Positions 47,775-57,602 of a stretch of 64,000 nt of DNA are shown piece by piece (the first letter of the stretch is position 1; each line of letters starts with the position of its first letter). A model generated the notes under the pieces. It ran no database searches. It saw only the letters and a list, made by a program, of their open reading frames with translations, and was not told the DNA's origin. This DNA is from Ochrobactrum vermis (GTDB lineage: Bacteria; Pseudomonadota; Alphaproteobacteria; Rhizobiales; Rhizobiaceae): contig NZ_PCOC01000001.1 of assembly GCF_002975205.1 (NCBI RefSeq), positions 2,108,001 through 2,172,000 on the forward strand. The letters are read 5' to 3'. Position numbers and translations under genes: made by a program.

Positions 47775-49238
47775 TTAGAGATAGGGCGAACCAAGCCAGA
47801 TGATCCGGTCCAAAAGCCGCTCCAGAAATGGCCGGTTCTTGAGGCGCGTGAGATTGACCTCGCGACTTTCCTCTATCACCTTGCCGATGCGCTCTTCCAC
47901 CCGACGCGCCACATCGCGGTCGAGAATTTCAAGATCGACTTCGAAATTCAGCCGTAGCGAGCGCGGATCGATATTGGACGATCCGACATAGGACCATGCG
48001 CCGTCGATGGTCATCAGCTTCGAGTGATTGAAAGCGCCACCGGCCCGCCAGATGCGGCAGCCATCCTTCAAGAGCTGATCGAACTGGGCGCGCATGGCGC
48101 GATCCACCAGCTTCAGATTGTTGACGCCAGGCACGACAATATCCACCGAAACGCCGCGCCGCGCTGCCGTCACCAGCGCGCTGATCAGTTCTCGGTCCGG
48201 CAGAAGATAAGGCGTCATAATGAGAATATGCTGCTCGGCAATCGAGAAGGCTCCCATCATCATGCGCTGGTTGGTTTCCACATTCTTGTCGGGACCTGAT
48301 CCGACGACGCGCACCAGCGTTCCCGTTCCCGGCGGATTTTTCGGCGGCGCTATCTTCCAGGCTTCACCTGTCAGAAGCTCGCCGGTCGCAAAGCGCCAGT
48401 CTTCGGATGCTATGTGAAAGAGATCGGCAATCGCCGGGCCTTCCAGCTTGAAATGCGTATCGAAGGCAACCGCATCACCCGCTATCGCGCGCACGAAACC
48501 TGCACGAATGTTCATGCCCCCGGTAAAGGCAATCTTGCCGTCAACGATGAGGATTTTGCGGTGGGTGCGCAGGTTCGCATAAGGCAGGCGCAGCCCGATG
48601 ATGATATTGCCGTTGAATACGTCGACGGCAACGCCTTTGTCCTTCAGAAGCTTGACGATACTCGGAAATGAATAGCGCGCGCCGACCGCATCGACCAGCA
48701 CCCGCACCTCTACCCCGCGCTTGACTGCATCGCCCAAAGCATCGACGAATGTTTCGCCAATACCATCCCGGTCGAAAATATAGGTTTCCAGCATGACGCT
48801 GCGCTCGGCCTTGCCAATGGCGTCGAGCATCGCGGCATAGGCTTCGTCACCCGTTTCCAGCATCTCGATGCTGTTGCCGCTGGTGAAATCATAGAGGCTG
48901 ACTGCGTCGCCAAGTATCTTCATCGCTCCGAACTGGCGTCCGAAAACGGCGCGCACGAGGTCATTCGTCGTATCGAAATGCGACAGATGATAGAGCGCGA
49001 TCTTGCCCATATTGGCGCGCTGGTGGGTGAGCGTCGAACGCCGGATCCGGTTCACACCGGCTATGGCATACACAACCGCCCCGACGATTGGCGACAGCAC
49101 GATCACGCCGACCCAGCCGATGGCGGTGCGCACCTCCTCCTTCGTCATGGTCGCGTGAATGGCAGCGATCGCTCCGAGAACGCCCGACAGGACAAACAGG
49201 ATATGCGGCCAGTAGTGGGAAACAAGATCGAACATCAC
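47775..49238 (-). CDS. Cardiolipin synthase-like phospholipase D protein
   Basis: 487 residues. Two N-terminal membrane spans (about residues 8-60) are followed by two PLD domains with complete HKD motifs: HRKILIVDGKIAFTGGMN and HSKLMTIDGAWSYVGSSN. This is the ClsA-type architecture for making cardiolipin from two phosphatidylglycerols. Start ATG 49238; the next Met is the adjacent codon. Convergent with the EEP gene. Confidence 0.9.
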   Translation of the reverse strand: MMFDLVSHYWPHILFVLSGVLGAIAAIHATMTKEEVRTAIGWVGVIVLSPIVGAVVYAIAGVNRIRRSTLTHQRANMGKIALYHLSHFDTTNDLVRAVFGRQFGAMKILGDAVSLYDFTSGNSIEMLETGDEAYAAMLDAIGKAERSVMLETYIFDRDGIGETFVDALGDAVKRGVEVRVLVDAVGARYSFPSIVKLLKDKGVAVDVFNGNIIIGLRLPYANLRTHRKILIVDGKIAFTGGMNIRAGFVRAIAGDAVAFDTHFKLEGPAIADLFHIASEDWRFATGELLTGEAWKIAPPKNPPGTGTLVRVVGSGPDKNVETNQRMMMGAFSIAEQHILIMTPYLLPDRELISALVTAARRGVSVDIVVPGVNNLKLVDRAMRAQFDQLLKDGCRIWRAGGAFNHSKLMTIDGAWSYVGSSNIDPRSLRLNFEVDLEILDRDVARRVEERIGKVIEESREVNLTRLKNRPFLERLLDRIIWLGSPYL

Positions 49239-49357
49239 ATCAACTTTAAGCGGAAAACGGCTGCAATAGCAAAGAGATATAAAGCCAGGCAGACCAAACG
49301 AACAGTGGGGGCAATGACGATCTGACCTGTCCTGCGCATAAAAACAACCGTTGCAGA

Positions 49358-49474
49358 TTCGTCAGGCTGAGGCGAAAAGAATGATTATCGAGCACAGGAG
49401 CGGAGCGTACTTTAAGAGTACGTGAGCACCGGAGCGCAGAAAATTGCTCTTTGCAGCCCGGCATCACGAAAAAT
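49358..49474. repeat. About 110-bp interspersed repeat, copy 2 (Bru-RS-like)
   Basis: CTGAGGCGAAAAG, GGAGCGGAGCGTACTTTAAG, GTACGTGAGCACC, GGAGCGCAGAAAA and TTTGCAGCCCG align with the copy at 30690-30806. Centre GTACTTTAAGAGTAC is an inverted repeat. It occupies most of the 315-bp gap between the cardiolipin synthase and HdeD-like genes. Confidence 0.8.
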
Positions 49475-49553
49475 GCAACTGTTGTGACAAGCTGGTCAAA
49501 TTCCAGACATGCCTTATATTGTTCACGAGGCATGAAAATTTGAGGGACGACTC

Positions 49554-50117
49554 ATGGCAACAGCTCACAATGATTTCGACCGCCCAACCCTTCCAAAGGA
49601 ACTTACCGGCAAGTGGGGGTGGTTCGTCGCCCTTGGGGTGGCACTGCTGATCCTCGGAGGCATCGCCTTCGGCAACCTCGTTCTGGCCACCGTGGTCTCG
49701 GTCTACTATGTGGGCCTGATGATGCTGATCGGCGGCGTCATCGAGATCATTCACGCGTTCGGCGTCAAAACCTGGGGCAGCTTCTTCTTCTGGGTCCTGA
49801 GCGGCCTGCTTTATACGGCAGCCGGTATCGTCGCCTTCGTCAATCCGGTGCTGGCGGCTGGTGTAATGACCTTCCTTCTGGCGGCAGCTCTCCTCGGTTC
49901 GGGTGCTTTCCGCATCTGGCTCGGCTTCAAGTCGAAACCGTCGGCGGGCTGGGGCTGGATCGTTGCAGCCGGTGTCATCACCATGCTGCTGGGCCTCATC
50001 ATCGCCATGCAATGGCCGGTCAACAGCCTGTTCATTCTTGGGCTTTTCCTGGCGATAGACCTGATCTTCCAGGGCTGGTCGTTCATCGCCTTCGGCCTTG
50101 GCATTAAGAGCCGATAA
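49554..50117 (+). CDS. HdeD-like (DUF308) membrane protein
   Basis: 187 residues with six membrane spans in three repeated pairs, starting after a 20-residue polar tail. DUF308 features include the LIGGVIEIIHAFGVKTWGSF region and RIWLGFKSKPSAGWGWIVAA. HdeD contributes to acid resistance at high density in E. coli; the role here is not known. Monocistronic, with its own terminator. Confidence 0.86.
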   Translation: MATAHNDFDRPTLPKELTGKWGWFVALGVALLILGGIAFGNLVLATVVSVYYVGLMMLIGGVIEIIHAFGVKTWGSFFFWVLSGLLYTAAGIVAFVNPVLAAGVMTFLLAAALLGSGAFRIWLGFKSKPSAGWGWIVAAGVITMLLGLIIAMQWPVNSLFILGLFLAIDLIFQGWSFIAFGLGIKSR

Positions 50118-50135
50118 ACACCGCGCATCACAGTC

Positions 50136-50163
50136 AAAGCGGCGCACACAGCGCCGCTTTTTC
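50136..50163 (+). terminator. Terminator after the HdeD-like gene
   Basis: AAAGCGGCGC-ACACA-GCGCCGCTTT perfect 10-bp stem followed by TTT, 18 bp past the stop. Confidence 0.9.
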
Positions 50164-50265
50164 ATTTGAACTCGACCTTTCGGCCAAGTCCTGCTAGATG
50201 CTCCCCAACATCTTCGCGGCGCGCTTTCACGCGCAGCCCAACGTTTCGCCATCACGAGTTTCTTC

Positions 50266-51843
50266 ATGCCCGCTGACAATCCCGTTTCCAAGCGCCGCAC
50301 ATTCGCGATCATCGCGCACCCGGACGCCGGTAAGACTACACTGACCGAAAAGCTGCTGCTGTTTGGCGGCGCCATCCAGCTTGCCGGCGAAGTGAAGGCC
50401 AAGAAGGATCGCATCCAGACCCGTTCGGACTGGATGAACATCGAACGCGACCGCGGCATTTCCGTCGTCACCTCAGTGATGACCTTCGAATACAAGGACT
50501 GCATCTTCAACCTGCTCGACACGCCGGGCCATGAAGACTTCGCAGACGACACCTACCGCACACTGACTGCAGTGGACTCAGCCGTCATGGTCATCGACGC
50601 CGCAAAGGGTATCGAACCACGCACGCTGAAGCTGTTCGAAGTCTGCCGCATGCGCGACATTCCGATCGTCACCTTCGTCAACAAGATGGACCGCGAAGCA
50701 CGCGATCCGCTTGAAATCCTCGACGAGATTGAGGAAAAGCTGGCGCTCGACACGGCCCCGATCACCTGGCCTATCGGTTCCGGCAAGAGCTTTGCAGGCA
50801 CCTATGACCTGCACAACGATACGATGCGCCGTCAGGACAATGAAGAGCAGCCAACCAAGGTCAGCGGCCCGGAAGAAGCCGCCGCACTTCTGCCTGAAAA
50901 TGAGCGTGAAGCCTGGCTGGAAAGTATCGAACTGGCACGCGGCGTCTGCCGTCCGTTCGACCTCGCCTCCTTCCGCGAAGGCCATATGACCCCGGTCTAT
51001 TTCGGCTCGGCATTGAAAAACTACGGCGTGCGCGACCTGATCGAAGCCTTCTGCGATTTCGGCCCCGCCCCGCGCGATCAAAAAGCCGACACCCGTATGG
51101 TCGGTTCCACCGAAGACAAGATGACCGGCTTCGTGTTCAAGATTCAGGCCAATATGGACCCGAACCACCGCGACCGCATCGCTTTCCTGCGTGTCTGCTC
51201 GGGCAAGCTTTCACGCGGCATGAAGGCAAAGCTGGTGCGCACCGGCAAACCGATGAGCTTGTCTGCGCCGCAATTCTTCTTTGCGCGCTCGCGCCAGATT
51301 GCCGACGAGGCTTTTGCGGGCGACGTGGTCGGCATCCCGAACCATGGCACGCTGCGCATCGGCGACACGCTGACCGAGGGCGAGGATATCCTGTTCCGCG
51401 GCGTACCTAACTTTGCGCCGGAAATTCTGCGCCGTGTGCGTCTCGACGATGCGATGAAGGCCAAGAAGCTGCGCGAAGCGTTGCAGCAGATGGCTGAAGA
51501 AGGCGTCGTGCAGCTCTTCGTGCCGGATGACGGTTCTCCGGCTATTGTCGGTGTTGTCGGCGCTCTCCAGATCGACGTTCTGACGGAACGCCTGAAAGTG
51601 GAATATTCGCTGCCGGTTGGCTTTGAAATGTCGCGTTTCTCGGTCTGCCGGTGGATTACGGCAGATGATCCGTCAGAACTCGACCGCTTCATTGCTTCGC
51701 ACCGTGCAGACATCGCGCATGACCTCGACCACGATCCGGTCTTCCTCGCCCAGAACGGCTTCTCGCTCAATTACGAGGCTGAACGCTGGAAGGATATCCG
51801 CTTTGCCACCATCAAGGACTATCAGGTCCGCGACAAGGTTTGA
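50266..51843 (+). CDS. prfC: Peptide chain release factor 3
   Basis: 525 residues. GTPase motifs AHPDAGKTTLTEKLLLFGGA (G1), RGISV (G2), DTPGHEDF (G3), NKMDRE (G4). The RF3-specific C-terminus is present (FSVCRWITADDPSELDRFIA). It recycles RF1 and RF2 after termination. The aminoglycoside phosphotransferase gene follows 15 bp downstream on the same strand. Confidence 0.97.
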   Translation: MPADNPVSKRRTFAIIAHPDAGKTTLTEKLLLFGGAIQLAGEVKAKKDRIQTRSDWMNIERDRGISVVTSVMTFEYKDCIFNLLDTPGHEDFADDTYRTLTAVDSAVMVIDAAKGIEPRTLKLFEVCRMRDIPIVTFVNKMDREARDPLEILDEIEEKLALDTAPITWPIGSGKSFAGTYDLHNDTMRRQDNEEQPTKVSGPEEAAALLPENEREAWLESIELARGVCRPFDLASFREGHMTPVYFGSALKNYGVRDLIEAFCDFGPAPRDQKADTRMVGSTEDKMTGFVFKIQANMDPNHRDRIAFLRVCSGKLSRGMKAKLVRTGKPMSLSAPQFFFARSRQIADEAFAGDVVGIPNHGTLRIGDTLTEGEDILFRGVPNFAPEILRRVRLDDAMKAKKLREALQQMAEEGVVQLFVPDDGSPAIVGVVGALQIDVLTERLKVEYSLPVGFEMSRFSVCRWITADDPSELDRFIASHRADIAHDLDHDPVFLAQNGFSLNYEAERWKDIRFATIKDYQVRDKV

Positions 51844-51858
51844 CCCGATAGTGAGGCC

Positions 51859-52659
51859 ATGAACGATCCGGTTCTTAAAGCGCTCGACCTATCTCCTGCC
51901 CTTCAGCAACGACTGAAGGGCTATGGCGGCGAGCACGACGAACTGGGGCGTTCAACAGCCAGTGTCCATCTGCTCGATCATCTCGATCTCGAGCCTCTTG
52001 TCTTGAAGATCGAACCTGCAAGCCCGGTCGGTGAACTGGCAGATGAAGCCGCGCGGCTTCGCTGGCTCGCAAAACAGAATCTGCTCTGCCCTGAAGTTCT
52101 CACTTTTGAAGCCGTAACAGGGCAGAGTCTCCTGCTGATGACCCGGCTTCCCGGCATCGATCTCGCTTCCGCCGTCGGCTCAGTTCCGCCAGATCGTATT
52201 GTGCATGTTCTGGCTACCGCGCTGAAATCGATGCACGCCATCGACCCGGCTTTATGTCCGTTTGATCACAGGCTTGATATCCGGATCGAAGATGCGCGCA
52301 AGCGCGTCGAAGCAGGTGCAGTCGACGAGGAGGATTTTGACAACGAGCGCGAAGGACAGACCGCACAGGACCTGCTTGTGGAACTGCGTCGGCAGAAGCC
52401 GAAAAGCGAAGACATCGTCGTCACCCATGGCGACGCCTGCCTGCCCAATTTCATGATGGACGATAGAGGCTTTACCGGTTTCATCGACTGCGGCAGGCTC
52501 GGCCTTGCCGACCGCCATCAGGATCTGGGACTTGCCTGCTGGAGCATTCGTTACAATCTGGGCGAAGAATGGGTAAAGCCCTTCCTCGACACCTATGGTG
52601 GCCCTGCAATCGACGATGCAAAGATCGCCTATTACCGCCTGCTGGACGAGTTTTTCTAA
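51859..52659 (+). CDS. APH(3')-II-like aminoglycoside O-phosphotransferase
   Basis: 266 residues, the normal length of APH(3') enzymes. Catalytic motif [16 protein letters not shown] and metal-binding [20 protein letters not shown] closely follow APH(3')-IIa; the end [13 protein letters not shown] (YYRLLDEFF) is conserved too. The N-terminal nucleotide-binding lobe includes LVLKIE. It would phosphorylate kanamycin and neomycin. Fifteen bp after prfC, with the host's base composition and no transposon nearby, it appears to be a chromosomal intrinsic gene rather than a recent acquisition. Confidence 0.88.
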   Translation: MNDPVLKALDLSPALQQRLKGYGGEHDELGRSTASVHLLDHLDLEPLVLKIEPASPVGELADEAARLRWLAKQNLLCPEVLTFEAVTGQSLLLMTRLPGIDLASAVGSVPPDRIVHVLATALKSMHAIDPALCPFDHRLDIRIEDARKRVEAGAVDEEDFDNEREGQTAQDLLVELRRQKPKSEDIVVTHGDACLPNFMMDDRGFTGFIDCGRLGLADRHQDLGLACWSIRYNLGEEWVKPFLDTYGGPAIDDAKIAYYRLLDEFF

Positions 52660-52665
52660 GAACAG

Positions 52666-54051
52666 TCAGCCTTTCGCTTCCAGAAGCCGTTCGGCGATTT
52701 TTGCCGCCAGCCTTTCAGCCACCTGTTCCTTGCTCATTTCCGGCCATTCCTCAATGCCCGAACGGCTCAGAATACGCACGCGATTATTGTCGCCGCCCAT
52801 GACGCTGCTGCCGTCCGGGCCATGCGAAACGTCGTTGGCGACAATCCAGTCCGCACCTTTCTTCTCAAGCTTGGCTCGCGCATTTTCGGCCACGTCTTGC
52901 GTTTCCGCCGCAAAGCCCACCACAAGACCAGGGCGCTTTTCACTATGGCCGACACCGGCCAGAATGTCGGGGTTCTCGACCATGGCAAGCGTTGGAGCGC
53001 CTTCTCCGGGCTTCTTCTTGATCTTCTGCCCGGCTTCATTGGCGGTGCGCCAGTCGGCAACGGCTGCGACCATGATTGCCGCATCGGCGGGCAGGTGTCG
53101 CTCCACAGCAGCCTGCATTTCACGCGCCGTCTCGACTTGAATGACATCGACGCCTTCAGGATCGGCAATGGTGACCGGACCGGACACCAGATGCACGGTG
53201 GCACCCAACCGCGCCAGAGCGGCGGCAATGGCATGGCCCTGCTTGCCCGACGAGCGGTTGGCAATGTAGCGCACCGGGTCGATCGGCTCATGCGTCGGTC
53301 CGGAGGTCATGACAACGGTTTTGCCCGCAAGAGGCTTTGCCTGTGGTGCCAGCAGCGTTTCCACTGCCGCCACGATGGCCAACGGCTCGCTCATCCGGCC
53401 TGTACCGGCTTCGCCGCTTTCCGCCATCTCGCCCTTCTCGGGGCCGATGAAATGCACGCCGTCCTTTTCCAGCGTCAAGCGGTTGCGCCGGGTCGCGGAA
53501 TTGTCCCACATGGCAGGGTTCATGGCAGGTGCAATCAGAACCGGAACTTTGCGCGCCAGCAGCACCGCGCTTGCCAGATCGTCGGCAAGGCCGTTGGCCA
53601 TCCTGGCCATCAGATTGGCTGTTGCAGGCGCAACCACGATCAGATCGGCATCGCGCGCCAACCTTATATGCCCGACATCCTGCTCATCCTCTCGCGAGAA
53701 CAGATCGGTGAAAACATGATCGGCGGAAACCGCGCCGATGGTCAGCGGTGTTACGAATTGCTGCGCTGCAGCCGTCATCAACGGACGCACATGTGCGCCA
53801 CGCTCACGCAGCCGCCGAATGAGGTCCGGCGTCTTATAGGCGGCGATGCCACCACCGATGATGAGAAGAATGCGTCTGCCAGCCAGCGAAGCTCCCGCAC
53901 CTGAAGACACTGCAATAGCTTTTGGAGCTTCATTCAGTCCGGCCAGAAGAAGCCGCGCCTCTTCTTCCATGGAGCGCCCATTCTGCGCTGCCCTGATACG
54001 CAGCCGTTCTTTCGCTGCATCGTCGAGATTACGGATGGTAATGCTAGCCAT
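52666..54051 (-). CDS. coaBC: CoaBC (phosphopantothenoylcysteine decarboxylase/synthetase) with N-terminal ribbon-helix-helix domain
   Basis: 461 residues from ATG 54051. Residues 1-42 (MASITIRNLDDAAKERLRIR, AAQNGRSMEEEARLLLAGL) are a FitA-like ribbon-helix-helix DNA-binding domain, unusual for this enzyme. A linker of about 20 residues leads to CoaC (residues 65-240; flavin site and PAMNPAMWDN) and then CoaB (from about 250; VMTSGPTHEPIDPVRYIANR, SSGKQGHAIA). The enzyme makes phosphopantothenate-cysteine and decarboxylates it to 4'-phosphopantetheine for coenzyme A. A 10-bp perfect inverted repeat sits right at its start. Confidence 0.92.
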   Translation of the reverse strand: MASITIRNLDDAAKERLRIRAAQNGRSMEEEARLLLAGLNEAPKAIAVSSGAGASLAGRRILLIIGGGIAAYKTPDLIRRLRERGAHVRPLMTAAAQQFVTPLTIGAVSADHVFTDLFSREDEQDVGHIRLARDADLIVVAPATANLMARMANGLADDLASAVLLARKVPVLIAPAMNPAMWDNSATRRNRLTLEKDGVHFIGPEKGEMAESGEAGTGRMSEPLAIVAAVETLLAPQAKPLAGKTVVMTSGPTHEPIDPVRYIANRSSGKQGHAIAAALARLGATVHLVSGPVTIADPEGVDVIQVETAREMQAAVERHLPADAAIMVAAVADWRTANEAGQKIKKKPGEGAPTLAMVENPDILAGVGHSEKRPGLVVGFAAETQDVAENARAKLEKKGADWIVANDVSHGPDGSSVMGGDNNRVRILSRSGIEEWPEMSKEQVAERLAAKIAERLLEAKG

Positions 54052-54052
54052 C

Positions 54053-54083
54053 TGATTGCACTCACTCGTTATAAGTGCAATCA
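54053..54083. promoter_or_regulatory. Inverted repeat at the coaBC start, candidate operator
   Basis: TGATTGCACT (54053-54062) and AGTGCAATCA (54074-54083), perfect 10-bp arms around an 11-bp spacer, beginning 2 bp before the coaBC ATG. A second perfect palindrome, TCACTTT-A-AAAGTGA, lies at 54109-54123. Because the CoaBC N-terminus is a ribbon-helix-helix domain, autoregulation at this site is a reasonable guess. Confidence 0.5.
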
Positions 54084-54125
54084 TTGAAATCACATCGTGG
54101 GTTATCTGTCACTTTAAAAGTGAGT

Positions 54126-55709
54126 TTATAGCCAAAGATAGAGTTTAATCGCGATCGCCGCGAGCGAAATTGCAATCACCACCTGCGCAATGCGACCCCA
54201 GCGTGAATGCCTGGCTTCAGCACGACCGATAGCTTCCGCCGTCGCCGCATCGAAACGCAAACCGTTGGCGGCCATATCGTCCAGTGCCACTGAAACACGT
54301 TCTACGCGCGCCACAAGTTCCGGTGTCTTTCGCGTGAAATGAAGCAGCGAATAAACGCTATCCTTCGCATCGACAAGCATGCCTTGCGGTCCAAGATTTT
54401 TGCGTATCCAGTCGCCGACGACCGGCTCGGCCGCTTTCCACATATTGAAATGCGGATTGAGCGTGCGCGACACCCCTTCCACGACAACCATGGTTTTCTG
54501 GAGCATCAGCAGTTCCGGCCGCGTCTCCATGTCGAAAAGCTGGGTCACTTCGAACAGAAGCGTCAGCAGCTTGGCCATGGAAATGGTTTCAGCCGGCTGA
54601 CCATGGATCGGCTCGCCGATAGCGCGGATCGCTTGCGCGAAGCTCGCCACGTCATGCGTATGCGGCACATAACCCGCCTCGAAATGCACTTCCGCCACGC
54701 GCATATAATCACGCGTGATGAAGCCATAGAGAATTTCAGCAAGGAAGCGCCGCTGCTGCTTGTTAAGCCGTCCGGTAATACCGAAATCGACCGCAACGAT
54801 GATGCCTTGCGGGTCAACGAACAGATTGCCCGGATGCATGTCGGCATGGAAAAAACCATCGCGCAGCGTATGACGCAGGAAGGACTGGATCAGCGTTTCG
54901 GCAAGCTTCTTCAGATCGAACCCGGCCGCTTCAAGCGCAGAAATATCCGACATCTTGGTGCCGTCGATCCATTCGAGCGTCAGCACATCGCGACCGGTCC
55001 GTTCCCAATCGACGTTGGGAACACGGAAACCCTCGTCGCCCTTGATGTTCTCGGCGATTTCGGAAAGGGCGGCCGCTTCCAGCCGCAGATCCATCTCGAT
55101 GCGAGTGGTCTGCTGCAGTGTCTCGACAACCTGAACCGGGCGCAAACGGCGCGTAAACGGAACGTGGCGCTCCTGCATGCGCGCCACCATGTAGAAACCC
55201 TCAAGGTCGCGGGCGAAACGCTGGCGGACGCCGGGACGTATAACCTTGACCGCAACCTTCTGCGGTTTGCCGTCCTTCGTGACTTCAGCCGGATGCACCT
55301 GTGCCATCGAGGCAGCCGCTATCGGCGCATCGAAATGCAGGTAAAGATCGTCGATCTTGCGACCAAGCGAGCCCTCAATACCGGCAATCGCATCGGATTG
55401 TGGGAAGAAGTCCAGGCGATCCTGCAAAAGCTCCAGATCGGCGGCCACATCTTGCCCGACAATATCCGGGCGGGTTGCCAGAAACTGGCCAAGCTTCACA
55501 TAGGATGGGCCAAGCTTGTTCATGGCCCGCGACATGCGCTCGGAACGTTGCATGTGCCGCGCACGCGGGCGCGCCAGAATGCCTGCAATCTTGTGCCCGA
55601 ACGCCGGAAGACCGGAAAGCCCTTCCACCGGCAAGGCGCTGATAACGCCTTCGCGCGTCAGTATCCATCCAGCCCGCATCAACCGGAAAGCGGCCGACAA
55701 ATTACTCAT
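54126..55709 (-). CDS. ubiB: Ubiquinone biosynthesis protein kinase-like UbiB
   Basis: 527 residues from ATG 55709 (MSNLSAAFRLMRAGWILTRE). ADCK/UbiB features: the KxGQ motif (KLGPSYVKLGQFLATRPDIV), the Ala-rich AAASMAQVHPAEV loop, the VAVKVIRPGV Lys, and FHADMHPGNLFVDPQGII with VAVDFGITGRL. Two C-terminal membrane spans. It is an atypical ATPase needed for coenzyme Q synthesis. 43 bp downstream of ubiE; together with coaBC this is the standard alphaproteobacterial cluster. Confidence 0.96.
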   Translation of the reverse strand: MSNLSAAFRLMRAGWILTREGVISALPVEGLSGLPAFGHKIAGILARPRARHMQRSERMSRAMNKLGPSYVKLGQFLATRPDIVGQDVAADLELLQDRLDFFPQSDAIAGIEGSLGRKIDDLYLHFDAPIAAASMAQVHPAEVTKDGKPQKVAVKVIRPGVRQRFARDLEGFYMVARMQERHVPFTRRLRPVQVVETLQQTTRIEMDLRLEAAALSEIAENIKGDEGFRVPNVDWERTGRDVLTLEWIDGTKMSDISALEAAGFDLKKLAETLIQSFLRHTLRDGFFHADMHPGNLFVDPQGIIVAVDFGITGRLNKQQRRFLAEILYGFITRDYMRVAEVHFEAGYVPHTHDVASFAQAIRAIGEPIHGQPAETISMAKLLTLLFEVTQLFDMETRPELLMLQKTMVVVEGVSRTLNPHFNMWKAAEPVVGDWIRKNLGPQGMLVDAKDSVYSLLHFTRKTPELVARVERVSVALDDMAANGLRFDAATAEAIGRAEARHSRWGRIAQVVIAISLAAIAIKLYLWL

Positions 55710-55752
55710 GCCCCGATGCCCCGTTCCTGACCCCAATTCATCACAGGCACAA

Positions 55753-56544
55753 TCAAAGCTTCCAGCCGGAATGAAGCGCGGCAATGCCGCCAGTGAAATT
55801 GCGATAGCTCACGCGCTCGAAACCAGCCTTCCCGATCATCGCGGCAAAATCCTGCTGCTTGGGGAATTTGCGGATCGATTCAACCAGATAGCTGTAGGAA
55901 TCCGCATCGCCGGTAATCATCTTGCCGATACGCGGAATGGCGTGGAACGACCACTGATCATAGATTCTGTCGAGAACCGGCAATTCAACCTCGGAGAATT
56001 CGAGGCAGAGGAAACGACCGCCCGGCTTCAACACGCGATAGGCTTCAGACAGCGCCTTGTCGATATGCGGAACATTGCGAATGCCGAAGGCAATCGTATA
56101 AGCGTCGAAACTGTTATCTTCAAAAGGCAGCTCTTCGGCATTTGCCTCGACGAATTCAAGATTATCCGCAAGGCCCTTCTTGATCGCCCGTTCACGCCCC
56201 ACGCCGAGCATCGAGCCATTGATATCGAGAATGGTGACATGGGCCTGACGACCGGAAGCCTCGACAATGCGGAAGGCAATATCACCGGTGCCGCCTGCAA
56301 CGTCGAGCGAGGTCCAGCCGGGGCGCTTCGACGGCGCCAGCCATGCAATCATCGCATCTTTCCAGACGCGGTGCATACCCGCAGACATGAGATCGTTCAT
56401 CACGTCGTACTTGCTGGCGACCTTATGGAAGACGTCGTTAACCAGGCTCTGCTTTTCGCTTTCGTCAACCGCCTTGAAGCCGAATGAATGCTCCATGCCA
56501 CCTTGTGCGCCGACGCGGTCTGCATTGCCGTTCTGCTGGCTCAT
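55753..56544 (-). CDS. ubiE: Ubiquinone/menaquinone biosynthesis C-methyltransferase UbiE
   Basis: 263 residues. SAM-dependent methyltransferase motifs: [14 protein letters not shown] (motif I), [14 protein letters not shown], and the family-specific [20 protein letters not shown] and [16 protein letters not shown]. It methylates the quinone ring in ubiquinone synthesis. First gene of ubiE-ubiB-coaBC. A 368-bp gap separates it from the divergent upp. Confidence 0.96.
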   Translation of the reverse strand: MSQQNGNADRVGAQGGMEHSFGFKAVDESEKQSLVNDVFHKVASKYDVMNDLMSAGMHRVWKDAMIAWLAPSKRPGWTSLDVAGGTGDIAFRIVEASGRQAHVTILDINGSMLGVGRERAIKKGLADNLEFVEANAEELPFEDNSFDAYTIAFGIRNVPHIDKALSEAYRVLKPGGRFLCLEFSEVELPVLDRIYDQWSFHAIPRIGKMITGDADSYSYLVESIRKFPKQQDFAAMIGKAGFERVSYRNFTGGIAALHSGWKL

Positions 56545-56670
56545 AGCTCATCCTGCTTTTTGAATAGTCTGACGAAAATGATTTTCGGTTATGCATATAA
56601 AGCTTGTGCCGAACGATACAAGCACAGACGTTTTATCACTACCCCTTTTGTGATCTCAGCCATTGAACTG

Positions 56671-56739
56671 GTGGTCTGATTCCAACATTTGCATCCCCCG
56701 GCTCAAGCGCCGAGCAAATGTTGAAATCAAAAAGACCAC
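56671..56739. repeat. Long imperfect palindrome between ubiE and upp
   Basis: GTGGTCTGATT, CAACATTTGC (56683-56692) face GCAAATGTTG (56714-56723), AATC and AGACCAC (56733-56739). The inner 10-bp arms are perfect and the outer ones nearly so, giving one hairpin of about 69 nt. It is not a copy of the dispersed repeats. It could be a regulatory structure or a terminator-like element; nothing else stands out in 56545-56912. Confidence 0.55.
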
Positions 56740-56912
56740 TGGCAAGCATATGTGTCAGCCGGGATTCAAACGTCAAATTCAATCCACTCGCTTGCGTTGG
56801 CGTTGAAAAATGGCCAAAGAGACATAAAACTGTGCGTGCGCGCTCGCCACGCGTTTTCTCCGGCGCAATCTGCCGCTAAAGTCAAAAAGATAACAAGAAA
56901 AGTGGAAAGATC

Positions 56913-57539
56913 ATGGGCGTTACAGTCGTCAGCCATCCGCTTGTCCAGCACAAGCTCACCATCATGCGCAAGAAGGAAACGTCCACAGCCAGCTTCCGGC
57001 GGCTGCTGAAGGAAATATCGCTGTTGCTCTGCTATGAAGTGACGCGCGACCTAGAACTGACCACCATGCCGATCGAAACGCCGTTGATGCCGATGGATGC
57101 GCCGGTCCTTGAAGGCAAGAAGCTCGTCTTCGCCTCGATCCTGCGTGCGGGCAACGGCCTTCTGGAAGGCATGCTCGATCTGGTGCCAGCGGCCCGCGTC
57201 GCCCATATCGGTCTCTACCGCGATCACGACACGCTGCAGCCGGTCGAATATTACTTCAAGGCTCCGGAAGACATCGTCAACCGCCTCATCATCGTGGTGG
57301 ATCCGATGCTGGCCACCGGGCATTCGGCAATCGCAGCCATCGACAAGCTGAAGGAACGCGGCGCGACCAATATCCGCTTCCTCTGCCTGCTGGCCGCACC
57401 GGAAGGCATCAAGCGCTTTACCGAGGCCCATCCAGATGTCGACGTGTTCACGGCTTCCATCGATGAACGCCTCGATGAAAAAGGCTATATCGTTCCTGGT
57501 CTCGGCGATGCCGGCGACCGCATGTACGGCACGAAATAA
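56913..57539 (+). CDS. upp: Uracil phosphoribosyltransferase
   Basis: 208 residues. PRPP-binding motif [18 protein letters not shown], and the conserved [20 protein letters not shown] and uracil-binding [16 protein letters not shown] end. Salvages uracil to UMP. ATG with GGAAAG upstream. Monocistronic with a short gap to the aspartic protease gene. Confidence 0.97.
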   Translation: MGVTVVSHPLVQHKLTIMRKKETSTASFRRLLKEISLLLCYEVTRDLELTTMPIETPLMPMDAPVLEGKKLVFASILRAGNGLLEGMLDLVPAARVAHIGLYRDHDTLQPVEYYFKAPEDIVNRLIIVVDPMLATGHSAIAAIDKLKERGATNIRFLCLLAAPEGIKRFTEAHPDVDVFTASIDERLDEKGYIVPGLGDAGDRMYGTK

Positions 57540-57602
57540 GCTAAAACGTAACCAGACAGTAATCCGCGCCGGATACTCTCGTTTTTTAAAAGCGGGGTAA
57601 GC

